DNA from: Dysgonomonas sp. UBA5412
Lineage (GTDB): Bacteria; Bacteroidota; Bacteroidia; Bacteroidales; Dysgonomonadaceae
Assembly (NCBI GenBank): GCA_002409595.1
Contig: DHNQ01000021.1
Coordinates: 1 to 64,000 of the forward strand
DNA length: 64,000 nucleotides
Reading direction: 5' to 3'
Every line of letters begins with the position of its first letter. The stretch's first letter is position 1. Position numbers and translations under genes: made by a program. Shown here in pieces: positions 36,085 through 45,551 of this stretch. A model generated the notes under the pieces. It made no database searches. It was given only the letters and a program-made list of their open reading frames with translations, and was not told the origin of the DNA.

Positions 36085-37347
36085 CTAAATATCGTTCGTT
36101 GTATCTTTTTTCTTATTGCCTTTCCATAGCAGACAGATAGACCCTAAGGCTAATAAAATTATTCCTGCATAAGCGGGATATATCCAAGGGTCATAAACTA
36201 ACTCCATGCTGCTGTAAGTTGACATCTTTCCTGCCATATTATCATATCCATATTGATATATAACCCAGTTACCTACCTTTAATGGCTTATTAACTTCCAG
36301 TTCTACCCCCTTGTATTCATCCCCGTCTTCGGTGAAAACATCTATATAAGACAGAAATCGTTTAGGTTCGGGCTGGGTCATCACTACACAATATGTAGTA
36401 TCTAGATTAAGAGTCATATATAGCTGTGCTACATTACCTCCACATACCCATCCTTCGCTTTCTTCTCCGGTTTCACGATTTGTTGCTTTAACCTTTGCCG
36501 CAGGAGATGACCCCGGCATGTGGACTTCATTGTATGTGCTGTCGCTGTTGCGAATAGCTTCATGTATATACTGTTTGAGTTCAATGTCCCAATTGGCGAT
36601 TTTTCCAACAGGTCGCTTGGTGTCTATATCAAAATATTCAACTTTTTCTACCGGTTGCATATCCCCTGTGTGGCGATTTATTATAGCCAATTTTGGTGGA
36701 TATTCTTCCATATAAAAATCATTGAGTTGTATTGCGATAGGTAGTTCTATTATATCCTGATTATCACTGTATACACGCCATTCAGCCTCACCTTCCTGAA
36801 CATGCATTACAAATCTTTTTATATCAGCCGAGCCTAATCCGGCTGCAAATAAAAGTATCCATAAACCAATGTGATTGAAATAGAAAGCATAATCAGAAAG
36901 CCTGAATGGAATTAGACGTCTGACAATTAGACAGCCTAATGATAGAAGAGTTACAAAGTAAATTAATACAAACGGCCAGAAAGATGTGATCTGCCTGATT
37001 CCCAGTATAGAATAAAAAGAGTTATCATGCGGATCGAGACGTACGACTTGAGGCAATAATCCCATAATAATTCCCAAGATAAGTAATCCTCCTATCAAAG
37101 TAACGGAGAAGGGGACACCTGAAAACCATTGGAAAAATAGACTTTTTCGTTTTATTGAAGACAAGCATATTAATACAATTATTCCTAGTCCGACAATAAG
37201 ATTTACAGGAGATGAAAGCAGATAGAAATTAAATTTCCCTACTGTTAATTGCAGCAATATTCCAATAATAATTATACCTACAACAAAGGCAATGCTTTCC
37301 TTGTATTGCCATGGAAACTGCCACATTTTTCTTTTATTCTCACTCAT
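36085..37347 (-). CDS. ccs1: Cytochrome c biogenesis protein Ccs1/ResB
   Basis: The 420-residue protein has four membrane helices (about 15-35, 45-60, 75-95, 125-145), a further one near 165, a large periplasmic domain (about 180-385) and a C-terminal helix (about 390-410). This is the ResB/Ccs1 layout, the partner of CcsA in haem delivery to apocytochromes. It lies between nrfA (66 bases upstream) and ccsA. Dedicated haem-ligation genes in nrf operons are common in Bacteroidota and epsilon-proteobacteria. Confidence 0.87.
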   Translation of the reverse strand: MSENKRKMWQFPWQYKESIAFVVGIIIIGILLQLTVGKFNFYLLSSPVNLIVGLGIIVLICLSSIKRKSLFFQWFSGVPFSVTLIGGLLILGIIMGLLPQVVRLDPHDNSFYSILGIRQITSFWPFVLIYFVTLLSLGCLIVRRLIPFRLSDYAFYFNHIGLWILLFAAGLGSADIKRFVMHVQEGEAEWRVYSDNQDIIELPIAIQLNDFYMEEYPPKLAIINRHTGDMQPVEKVEYFDIDTKRPVGKIANWDIELKQYIHEAIRNSDSTYNEVHMPGSSPAAKVKATNRETGEESEGWVCGGNVAQLYMTLNLDTTYCVVMTQPEPKRFLSYIDVFTEDGDEYKGVELEVNKPLKVGNWVIYQYGYDNMAGKMSTYSSMELVYDPWIYPAYAGIILLALGSICLLWKGNKKKDTTNDI

Positions 37348-37413
37348 TCCCTTCTCTTAAAAGAAGAAAGTGCCGGAACATGATCTGACACTTTCTCGTA
37401 ATAACTAATTATT

Positions 37414-38913
37414 CTAAATATTTGCTGTTAGCTTTCCTTCTTTTTTAGCCTTGTCGATCCATTTAGGCAAAACTGTTTTTTTCCAATTATCTTTCTTCTC
37501 TTTGATTGTTTTCATATCAAGCCCGATGTATGCTTGAGCCTTCTCCTTTGTTGATAGATCCGGCATCTGTACATCTGTTATTCCATGCTTGAATAATACT
37601 TTCTGTAATTCAAGTTGAGCTTGCATTGTTCTGTCAAGGCTATGAGCCAAAATTCTTTGGGTCTCTACCGGTGCATGGAATGACGCTCCGTGAGAAGCTA
37701 CTGCAAAATCCCAACGCCATTGTGCCTGACGGATTAATTGTAACGATTCTTTCATTTCAGGATCAGTTGCACCGTTATCCCATGCTGTTTTTGCCATTAT
37801 GTGAGCTCTGGATAATTCTTTTTCTATACGATCACGTATTTCTAAGGCTTTATCTTGATACTGATACACATAGTTACGTAGATTTTCTTCAGAATCGCGA
37901 TGGCATGTTTGGCAAGTTCCTGAGATGTTTTTTAATGGACTCATAATCTGGTGATTTGAGTATTTTATTCCACCTTCAGCCATATAAGGCATATGACAGT
38001 CGGCACAAGATAAACCTCTTTGAGCATGAGGCCCTAGTAAGAATAATTCATAGTCAGGATGTTGAGCCTTCAAAATAGGAGCTTTACTCAATTTATGTGT
38101 ATAGTCTGTAAATTGAATACTGTCATAGAAACTTTCCATTGCTTCCACAGTCATCCCCTTATCCCAAGGAAGAGTCAGGTATTTACCATCTCCTTGGAAT
38201 GAATATTCCACATGACATTGGGCACAGACTAAAGAGCGCATCTCTTGAGGAGTTGCTTGTGTTATATCTTTACCCTGACGTTCGAATGCTTCGATAAGTC
38301 CCGGACGGGTAATTGTCAGATTCATTGTTTTTGGATCATGGCAATCTGCGCAACCTATCGGGTTTACAATTTCGCTACCCCATTGGCTCCATTTAGCCTT
38401 GTAGAATTCAGCAATGCCTACTTCGTGCATCATACGAGGTACATCGGGACTCTTACAAGTCCAACAAGTTCCGGGTTGCATATCTCCTTCTCCGTTTTCA
38501 GGACTACCTGTTCTTAAAGTACCTGTAACATCCTCAATAGCATGCATATGTCCGCGTGGTGCTGAATAATCCATTGCAAAAGCATACCCTGCCCATAGTA
38601 CTACCATTTCCGGACGGTGTTCAAGAACATCCTCAGGAACATTACCCAAATGTTTACTCTTGAAATCCATTTCCTGAGTTTTCTTCCAAGTATTGTATTC
38701 ACGAGGATAATTTTCTCCCCACTCCTCACTATGAGGGTTGATGCCTGATATATCTATTTTCTTATTGTTATATAAAGTAGCTATTTCGGCACGCCTTTCT
38801 GTGATGGAGGCGGCTAACAGGCCCAACAAAAACACTCCAACCATAACCACGGCGAATATGCCCCAACCGATTATAGGTTTTTTCTTTATCGCTTCTGTCA
38901 ATTTCTTAAGCAT
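37414..38913 (-). CDS. nrfA: Cytochrome c nitrite reductase, catalytic subunit
   Basis: NrfA reduces nitrite to ammonium with six electrons in the periplasm. All five haem sites are seen: CWTCK (150-154), with the Lys that ligates the catalytic haem, then CADCH (188-192), CAQCH (230-234), CADCH (303-307) and CQTCH (334-338). The N-terminus has a membrane-anchoring hydrophobic helix (about 15-37) that acts as signal or anchor. Length (499 aa) is normal. It follows nrfH by 17 bases and takes electrons from it. Confidence 0.97.
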   Translation of the reverse strand: MLKKLTEAIKKKPIIGWGIFAVVMVGVFLLGLLAASITERRAEIATLYNNKKIDISGINPHSEEWGENYPREYNTWKKTQEMDFKSKHLGNVPEDVLEHRPEMVVLWAGYAFAMDYSAPRGHMHAIEDVTGTLRTGSPENGEGDMQPGTCWTCKSPDVPRMMHEVGIAEFYKAKWSQWGSEIVNPIGCADCHDPKTMNLTITRPGLIEAFERQGKDITQATPQEMRSLVCAQCHVEYSFQGDGKYLTLPWDKGMTVEAMESFYDSIQFTDYTHKLSKAPILKAQHPDYELFLLGPHAQRGLSCADCHMPYMAEGGIKYSNHQIMSPLKNISGTCQTCHRDSEENLRNYVYQYQDKALEIRDRIEKELSRAHIMAKTAWDNGATDPEMKESLQLIRQAQWRWDFAVASHGASFHAPVETQRILAHSLDRTMQAQLELQKVLFKHGITDVQMPDLSTKEKAQAYIGLDMKTIKEKKDNWKKTVLPKWIDKAKKEGKLTANI

Positions 38914-38930
38914 AGATCGTTATTTTTATA

Positions 38931-39509
38931 TTATTTTTTCATTTTGTTTTTCAACCATTCCGGAACGGGAGATGTAGGTAAAGGTACAATGGCATTTGGT
39001 GATGCCGCCAGATTACTCACTTTGGAGTGAGGTACTTCTGAATGACAATCCCAACAAGCTTTTCCTTTTCCTTCTTTTACTTCACAGTATTCGATCATAC
39101 CGGTTTTTACAAACTCTGTATTTAATTGCGTATGACAACGAATGCAATTATTCATTATTACACCATAACTTTCGTCTCGTGGACGAATGACTTGTGGTTC
39201 TGCTTTGGCTGTAAATACTGCTGCATGATATAGACCATCTTTTGCTTTAAAAGCATATTTACTCACTATATTGTTGTGCGGCACATGACAGTCGTTACAA
39301 GTTGCCCATTGGGCATGCGCACTGTGATTCCACGATTGATAGTATGGAGTCATGATATGACAATTGATACATGCTGCCGGATCGTCGGATAAATATGAAT
39401 ATGCCCTTGACATATATACAGAGTAGGCTCCAAGTCCGACAATAATACCGCCTAAGATAAATAAAGGAAGTATAAATTGTTGAGGTATTTGACTTAGGAA
39501 TTTCTTCAT
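38931..39509 (-). CDS. nrfH: Cytochrome c nitrite reductase, small subunit
   Basis: NrfH is a membrane-anchored tetrahaem quinol dehydrogenase of the NapC/NirT family that passes electrons from menaquinol to NrfA. Residues 12-32 form the single membrane helix. Haem motifs are CINCH (47-51), CNDCH (71-75), CIRCH (122-126) and CWDCH (152-156). First gene of the nrfHA-ccs1-ccsA operon; its upstream region holds a palindrome shared with the hcp promoter. Confidence 0.96.
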   Translation of the reverse strand: MKKFLSQIPQQFILPLFILGGIIVGLGAYSVYMSRAYSYLSDDPAACINCHIMTPYYQSWNHSAHAQWATCNDCHVPHNNIVSKYAFKAKDGLYHAAVFTAKAEPQVIRPRDESYGVIMNNCIRCHTQLNTEFVKTGMIEYCEVKEGKGKACWDCHSEVPHSKVSNLAASPNAIVPLPTSPVPEWLKNKMKK

Positions 39510-39811
39510 GTTTTTCTATTTACCGCTGTTTGCTATTAACTAATAATTATTGTACCAAAGCACTGTGTTATCTCAGTATACAAAGTACATTAAAAAAAAA
39601 TAAAAAGTGTGTAATAAATATTACAGAGAGTGAAAATCAGATGGTATAAGATAGTTTTTCTTCTTTGATTTATAGAATTAAATGTACTAAATTTTTAGAT
39701 TTGTTTTTCTAGTTTCTTGGTTAATATTATAAATTTATGTTTTGATAGCTGATCTTCTATACTTTATAAACAAATATATACTGATTTTGCTCACCAAAAA
39801 GTGAGTTATTT
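39510..39811. other. Intergenic region between nrfH and a hypothetical gene
   Basis: About 300 AT-rich bases. The half next to nrfH holds its leader, a possible -7 box and the palindromic operator described separately. The other half, downstream of the hypothetical gene, has no clear terminator hairpin or further element. Confidence 0.5.
39581..39625 (-). promoter_or_regulatory. nrfH upstream region with Crp/Fnr-type operator
   Basis: TGTAATA-AA-TATTACA (39610-39625) is a perfect 7-base inverted repeat with the TGTA-N8-TACA pattern also found before hcp. Its centre lies about 36 bases from the last G of a TACTTTG sequence (39581-39587, minus), against about 37 in hcp. It begins about 100 bases before the nrfH start codon. 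Confidence 0.6.
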
Positions 39812-40381
39812 TTAAAATAGTTCAGGATATTTTTTCTTGGAGATGCAATGTGGCTGTTCCTCTATCTCTTTATCCAATATCAGATGCCAGTTTAAGTCAT
39901 TGAATTTCTTTTCTAAAGCTAAACAAATTTCAAAATCTTGTTCCGAGACTTTATATGTTTTATTGTCTTTTGCTCCCGATACAGAAATCTCGAATCTGTC
40001 AGTCATTACCCATATATGTACTTTATATCCCCAGATTTCTGTATATTGGGGCTGTTCCAGATCTTTAAATTGAGGGATGGTTATTCTTATTTTTTCCAGA
40101 TCATCTATTGAATACGACTCTAGCGGATCGAAGGCTATTAATCCTTCTTCGAGCTTTCTCAGATTGACGCTTAACTGTCCTAACTTTTTTATTAAGTCGT
40201 CTCTGTCAGTATACTTAAAGTAAACAGAAAAAGAATCACCTTCACAATTGTGTCCTCCTCTGGCTCGCATATAATGAAAATATTCCAATTGACGACACCA
40301 GCGGGTTACTTCTTCTTTTGAGTTGTTCTGAAAAAGTCTATCTTCTGAAATTTTATCCATCTTTTTATCTTCTTTTAGCAT
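39812..40381 (-). CDS. Hypothetical cytoplasmic protein
   Basis: A 189-residue protein without signal peptide or membrane helix, rich in charged and aromatic residues. I recognise no family. Visible features are a conserved-looking CRQLEYFHYMRARGGHNCEGDSF stretch broken by Cys and His (about 30-50) and an acidic C-terminal half. An in-frame Met at residue 8 (MDKISED) is an alternative start. It stands alone between the nrf operon and the fructan locus, and nothing around it points to a role. Coding potential looks genuine because the frame is long and uses codons like its neighbours. Confidence 0.65.
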   Translation of the reverse strand: MLKEDKKMDKISEDRLFQNNSKEEVTRWCRQLEYFHYMRARGGHNCEGDSFSVYFKYTDRDDLIKKLGQLSVNLRKLEEGLIAFDPLESYSIDDLEKIRITIPQFKDLEQPQYTEIWGYKVHIWVMTDRFEISVSGAKDNKTYKVSEQDFEICLALEKKFNDLNWHLILDKEIEEQPHCISKKKYPELF

Positions 40382-40681
40382 ATAAAGATATATAAAAACA
40401 ATTATTATTTTAAAATATGCTTTTCCTTTCCTTTACCTGATTCTCAGGTAATCTTATTATTTAGAGAGTTTAGGATATACTTATTCTTGTCTTATTTAAA
40501 TGTGTATGTGTGTAATTTATTTAAATACAATGTTTTATTTGTTTTTAATAAAATATGTTTCATAGCAATAAGCAACAATTTTGATTGTTTTTGATCATTT
40601 TTTTATAGCTACTCCTATCAAATAAAAGGTTCTTTGTGCCTAATTTAAAGTAAGTAGTCCATTTTTTCTAATTTTAATACC
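40382..40681 (+). other. Upstream region of the fructan SusC gene
   Basis: 300 very AT-rich bases between divergent genes, expected to hold the binding site of the hybrid two-component regulator and the SusC promoter. The only clear structure is the palindrome TTACCTGATTCTCAGGTAA (40433-40451, 8-base arms, 3-base centre), about 230 bases upstream of the start codon. Confidence 0.5.
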
Positions 40682-43600
40682 ATGATGAAAAAAATGAGAA
40701 AAATTTTCTTATTATTCCTCTTCTCGTACTGTGGCTTTAGTTACGGCCAAAATATCGAGGTAAAAGGAGTTGTGAAATCAAAAACAGATAACGAAACCCT
40801 AATCGGGGTAAGTGTCACAGTCAAGCATAAAACGACTGGGACGGTTACTGATATCGATGGGAACTACCATCTGTCTGTGTTGCCAAGCGATACGCTGTCT
40901 TTTTCTTATGTAGGTTTCAAGACCAGAGAAATTGCAGTGAAAGGTATTCCGACAATAGATGTAGATTTGGAAGAAGATTCCCACATCCTGAACGAAATTG
41001 TAGCAGTGGGATATCGTACAGAACGCAAAGCCGATCTGACCGGAGCAGTTTCGGTAGTGAAAGTAGACGAAATGATGTCTACGGCAGAAAATAATGCAAT
41101 GAAGGCATTGCAAGGTCGTGTTGCTGGGATGCAAGTTACTGACAATGGAGGTCCTGCCGGAAAAGCGACAATCCGCATTCGCGGTATTGGTACAATGAAC
41201 AACAATGATCCTCTTTATATTATTGACGGTGTGCCATCGCAAGGAGGAATGCATGAGTTGAACTCAAATGATATCGAAAGTATACAAGTGCTTCGAGATG
41301 CTTCGGCTGCAAGTATATATGGTTCACGTGCCGCAAATGGGGTCATTATCATCACTACTAAAAAGGGAAAGAACGGCGTTCTTAAGGTAGACTTTGATAG
41401 TTATGTGACTGTTTCTGCATTTCATTCTCGGATGAAGATGCTTAACTCTAACGAATATGCAGGTGTGTTATGGAAGGCATCTGTGAATGATGGAATTGAT
41501 CCTAACAGTAATGGACTGGGGATATACTATAATGAATTGACTGATGCTAATGGACGCAGAACCTTGAATAATGTATATTTCCCAAAACAATATTATGACA
41601 AGGCTGGTAATAAACTGATTCCGGGAAATACGGACTGGTTTGATGAAATAACTCGTACTGGTGTAGCTCAATCTTACAATCTATCAGTAACAAACGGTAC
41701 GGATAAAGGTAATTATTTCTTCTCACTAGGATATTATGACAATAATGGATTGGTAAAATATACAGACTTCTCTCGTATTTCGGCTCGTATCAATTCAGAT
41801 TATAAGCTGTTTGGGGATATTGTTACTATTGGAGAAAACCTCTCGATCAACCGAACTAGTGAAGTTGAACAACCCTATCAAATTACAGAAGCTGCAATGA
41901 TGGCAGTACCATTCATTCCTGTTCATACAGCAGATGGTTCAGGTTGGGGAGGTCCGGTGAGATCTTTACCAGACCGTCAGAATCCGGCTAGATTAGTATA
42001 TCATAATAAAGATAACCGATATAATTACTGGCGCACATTTGGTAATGCTTTTATCAATATTCGCCCGATGGAAGGATTAAATTTCCGCTCTAATTTTGGC
42101 GTTGATTATGGTAATTTCTATAAACGTTCGCTTAATCATTCTTATGTGTCAGGATTCTTAGAAGAAAGTCAAGAGAAAAATTACTCTCTGATTGAGCAGT
42201 CACATTGGATGAAGTGGAACTGGTCTAATACAGCCACTTATGACTTCCAAATCGGAAAGAATCGCTTCGAGACACTTGTCGGTATGGAGATGTTTAATCA
42301 AGATGATATCAATTTCTCAGTACAAGCTAATAATTTTGCTTTAGAATCGCCTGACTATATGTGGCCTAGTCTTGGTACAGGCGCTATCACCGGAGGTGGG
42401 AATGCTACCGGATATAAACTTCTTTCGTTCTTTGGAAAGGTAAACTATGCGTATGACGACAAATATCTAGCTTCGGTAACTGTAAGGCGTGATGGTTCGT
42501 CACGATTCCATAAAGATCATCGTTGGGGAACGTTCCCAGCCTTCAATTTAGGTTGGCGATTGACTCAAGAATCGTTTATGGAAAGTACAAAAGATTACAT
42601 TTCTGACTTAAAACTTCGTTTTGGTTGGGGACAAAATGGTAATCAAGAAATAGGAAACTACTCTATATATGATATCTATACACCATACTATGGAGTGACC
42701 GGAGACTACATTTGGGCAGGAAACGGAGTTTGGAATACGTCTTACGATTTGAATGGAAAAGGTTCGGGACAATTGGATTCCGGATTTAAGAGAGACAGAC
42801 TTGGAAATCCTAATCTGAAATGGGAAACTACTACTCAAACGAATATAGGACTTGATTTTGCTTTTTTTGAAAATAAACTATATGGCTCGGCAGAGTATTA
42901 CATAAAGAAAACGAAAGATATCTTAGTAGAGCCACCTTATGCCGGAGTAAAAGGAGAGGGAGCTACACAATGGGTTAATGGAGCCGGTATGGAAAACAAA
43001 GGTTTCGAATTGTCAGTAGGATACCGTAACGAAACTTCGTTCGGGCTGAGCTACGATATCAATGCTAACTTATCTACAAATAAAAATAAGGTGACGACTT
43101 TGCCCGAATCTGTTATTAATGCCTATGGAGGTAATGGTAAATGGGATAATATCTTAGGACGTCCATACCAATCTTATTATGGATATGTAGCTGATGGTAT
43201 ATTCAAATCTCAAGAAGAATTAGATCAACATGCCCGTCAGGGAGGTAAAGATCTTGGACGTATCCGTTATAGAGACCTTAATAATGATGGATATATTGAC
43301 GAGGATGACCAAACATGGATTGGAGATCCATACCCATCTTTTATGTATGGTGTGAATATTAATCTTGCATACAAAAATTTCGATTTGGTTATGTTCTTCC
43401 AAGGCATCCATAATGTAGATGTAGTGAACGATGTGAAGAAACATACCGACTTTTGGAGTGTTGTCGATGTATATTCTAATAAAGGAGAACGTTTGCTGAA
43501 TGCTTATGATCCCGTATCAAACCCGAATTCTAATATTCCGAGTATAGCATATACAGATGCGAATAACGAGGCTCGCTTTTCAACTTATTTTATCGAAAAC

Positions 43601-43816
43601 GGGTCGTACCTTAAAATGAGGAATGTGCAATTGGGCTATTCGATTCCACCATCATTATTAGGAAAGATAAAACTTAGCAAATTGCGAGTTTATGCAAGTG
43701 GACAGAACTTGTTTACAATCAAAAGCAAGAGTTTTACAGGACAAGACCCTGAAAATCCTAATTATGGATATCCTATTCCTATCACGTTTACATTGGGTCT
43801 AAATGCAACTTTCTAA
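40682..43816 (+). CDS. SusC-like TonB-dependent transporter of the fructan locus
   Basis: 1044 residues: signal peptide, carboxypeptidase-D-like domain (IEVKGVVKSKTDNETLIGVSV), plug with EIVAVGYRTERKADLTGAV and YIIDGVPSQGG, and a barrel ending in LGLNATF. It should import fructo-oligosaccharides cut at the surface by the lipoprotein GH32 enzyme encoded downstream. Followed after 22 bases by its SusD partner. Gene order through to the regulator matches the levan locus of Bacteroides thetaiotaomicron (BT1754-BT1763 region). Confidence 0.93.
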   Translation: MMKKMRKIFLLFLFSYCGFSYGQNIEVKGVVKSKTDNETLIGVSVTVKHKTTGTVTDIDGNYHLSVLPSDTLSFSYVGFKTREIAVKGIPTIDVDLEEDSHILNEIVAVGYRTERKADLTGAVSVVKVDEMMSTAENNAMKALQGRVAGMQVTDNGGPAGKATIRIRGIGTMNNNDPLYIIDGVPSQGGMHELNSNDIESIQVLRDASAASIYGSRAANGVIIITTKKGKNGVLKVDFDSYVTVSAFHSRMKMLNSNEYAGVLWKASVNDGIDPNSNGLGIYYNELTDANGRRTLNNVYFPKQYYDKAGNKLIPGNTDWFDEITRTGVAQSYNLSVTNGTDKGNYFFSLGYYDNNGLVKYTDFSRISARINSDYKLFGDIVTIGENLSINRTSEVEQPYQITEAAMMAVPFIPVHTADGSGWGGPVRSLPDRQNPARLVYHNKDNRYNYWRTFGNAFINIRPMEGLNFRSNFGVDYGNFYKRSLNHSYVSGFLEESQEKNYSLIEQSHWMKWNWSNTATYDFQIGKNRFETLVGMEMFNQDDINFSVQANNFALESPDYMWPSLGTGAITGGGNATGYKLLSFFGKVNYAYDDKYLASVTVRRDGSSRFHKDHRWGTFPAFNLGWRLTQESFMESTKDYISDLKLRFGWGQNGNQEIGNYSIYDIYTPYYGVTGDYIWAGNGVWNTSYDLNGKGSGQLDSGFKRDRLGNPNLKWETTTQTNIGLDFAFFENKLYGSAEYYIKKTKDILVEPPYAGVKGEGATQWVNGAGMENKGFELSVGYRNETSFGLSYDINANLSTNKNKVTTLPESVINAYGGNGKWDNILGRPYQSYYGYVADGIFKSQEELDQHARQGGKDLGRIRYRDLNNDGYIDEDDQTWIGDPYPSFMYGVNINLAYKNFDLVMFFQGIHNVDVVNDVKKHTDFWSVVDVYSNKGERLLNAYDPVSNPNSNIPSIAYTDANNEARFSTYFIENGSYLKMRNVQLGYSIPPSLLGKIKLSKLRVYASGQNLFTIKSKSFTGQDPENPNYGYPIPITFTLGLNATF

Positions 43817-43838
43817 TCCATAAAAACGAATTGTCAAA

Positions 43839-45515
43839 ATGAAAAAAATAAAATATACAATATTTGCTTTAGCAGCAATATTAACAACTGCCAGTTGTAA
43901 TTACCTTGATACCGATCCGCAGGGTATAATGACTAAAGAAGAGGTCAAAACTCAGGCTGAAGGCTTGGTTACGGCAGCCTATTCTTCACTAGGAAATGAT
44001 CATTACGATGTACCATTTAGTCTTTGGCCATACGGAAATGTACGTTCCGATGATGCTTATAAAGGAGGAGGAGATATTAATGATGTTCAACATTTTCATA
44101 ATTACGAAACAGCTCAAAACATTGATCCTACCTTTGGTGAAGCAGACCGTCTATGGTTTAATTGCTTTCAGGCCATTTCGAGAACTAATACAGCATTAGC
44201 CACATTACAACAAGTTAGTTCCGATGAAATGCCACTACGAGATACACGTATGGGAGAGATGTATTTTGTCAGAGGGCATTTTTATTTTATGCTGAAGATC
44301 GTATTTGGTCATATCCCTTATGTAGATGAAACTACTCCGGATAACGCTTACGAAAGCACCCCAAATACATTGTCTAACGATGAACAGTGGGCATTGATAG
44401 CAGGGGATTTCAAAAAAGCTTATGATCTGTTGCCAACCAGCCAGACGCAAGTAGGGCGTGCCAACAAATATGCAGCTGCTGCGTACCTTGCAAAAGCATA
44501 TTTGTATAAAGCATATCGTCAGGATGAAAAAAATAATATGACGAATATAGATGCTGCCGATCTTGAAAATGTCTTGACATATACTTCTTTTGCAATGACT
44601 TCAGGCTATGCCTTAGAACCTGATTTTGCATTCAACTTTCTGCCGGGAGGATATCAGAATGGAAAAGAATCAATGTTTGCTGTTCAGTATTCAATCGATG
44701 ACGGTACTCAATATGGAAGACTAAATTGGGGCGATGTTCTATCTACACCTCAGAAATTAGGATGTTGTGATTTTCACAAACCGAGCCAAAATCTTGTAAA
44801 TGCATTTAAGACGAGTGATGGTATTCCTCAATTTGAGACATATAACAATCAGGATTACAATATGTCGGGGGATAAATCTGACCCACGTTTATTTCATACA
44901 GTCGCAATGCCGGGACTTCCTTACAAATATAATTCGGAATTGATTTACGAAAGGGATTGGAACCGTAACTCTAACGTATATGGAGTATATGCATCGTTAA
45001 AAGAGAATGTAGATCCTTCTTGCGACTGTTTTGTAAATATTAATCCATTTCGTGGAAATTCCAAAAACCGTATCATATTGCGTTTTGCAGATGTATTGCT
45101 GATGCGTGCCGAAGCTTTGATCGAACTTAATAGAAGTGATGAAGCTCTGTCATATATCAACCAGATTCGTGAACGCGCAAAACGTAGCACAACTTTAACC
45201 GGCTACGCACCAAATATGTCTGTATCTACTTATGTTCCGGGTAAAAATTGTACTTGGACTCAAGACTTTGCTCGCGAAGCTTTAAGATGGGAACGTCGTC
45301 TCGAATTTGCAATGGAAGGCAACCGTTTCTTTGATCTGGTTCGTTGGGGTATTGCAGATCAGGTTATTAATGAATATTATACATCTGAAGCTAGTCGTCG
45401 CGCAACCATATATTCAGGAGCTCGTTTTACAAAGAACAAAAATGAATATATTCCGATTCCTCAAAATCAGATCGGATATGTGAAAGGCATCTACAAGCAA
45501 AACTATGGATGGTAA
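43839..45515 (+). CDS. SusD-like fructan-binding surface lipoprotein
   Basis: Lipoprotein signal ending at Cys20 (TTASCNYLDTDP; start of the mature SusD fold). The 558-residue protein has the expected helices: AAAYLAKAYLYKAYRQ, VLLMRAEALIELN, ALRWERRLEFAMEGNRFFDLVRWG and the C-terminal IPIPQNQIG. Acts as the lid of the preceding SusC and binds fructan chains at the surface. Followed by the DUF4960 lipoprotein gene after 36 bases. Confidence 0.93.
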   Translation: MKKIKYTIFALAAILTTASCNYLDTDPQGIMTKEEVKTQAEGLVTAAYSSLGNDHYDVPFSLWPYGNVRSDDAYKGGGDINDVQHFHNYETAQNIDPTFGEADRLWFNCFQAISRTNTALATLQQVSSDEMPLRDTRMGEMYFVRGHFYFMLKIVFGHIPYVDETTPDNAYESTPNTLSNDEQWALIAGDFKKAYDLLPTSQTQVGRANKYAAAAYLAKAYLYKAYRQDEKNNMTNIDAADLENVLTYTSFAMTSGYALEPDFAFNFLPGGYQNGKESMFAVQYSIDDGTQYGRLNWGDVLSTPQKLGCCDFHKPSQNLVNAFKTSDGIPQFETYNNQDYNMSGDKSDPRLFHTVAMPGLPYKYNSELIYERDWNRNSNVYGVYASLKENVDPSCDCFVNINPFRGNSKNRIILRFADVLLMRAEALIELNRSDEALSYINQIRERAKRSTTLTGYAPNMSVSTYVPGKNCTWTQDFAREALRWERRLEFAMEGNRFFDLVRWGIADQVINEYYTSEASRRATIYSGARFTKNKNEYIPIPQNQIGYVKGIYKQNYGW

Positions 45516-45551
45516 TCATAAGCTAATACCGTAAAACAAAAAAGAAATAGA

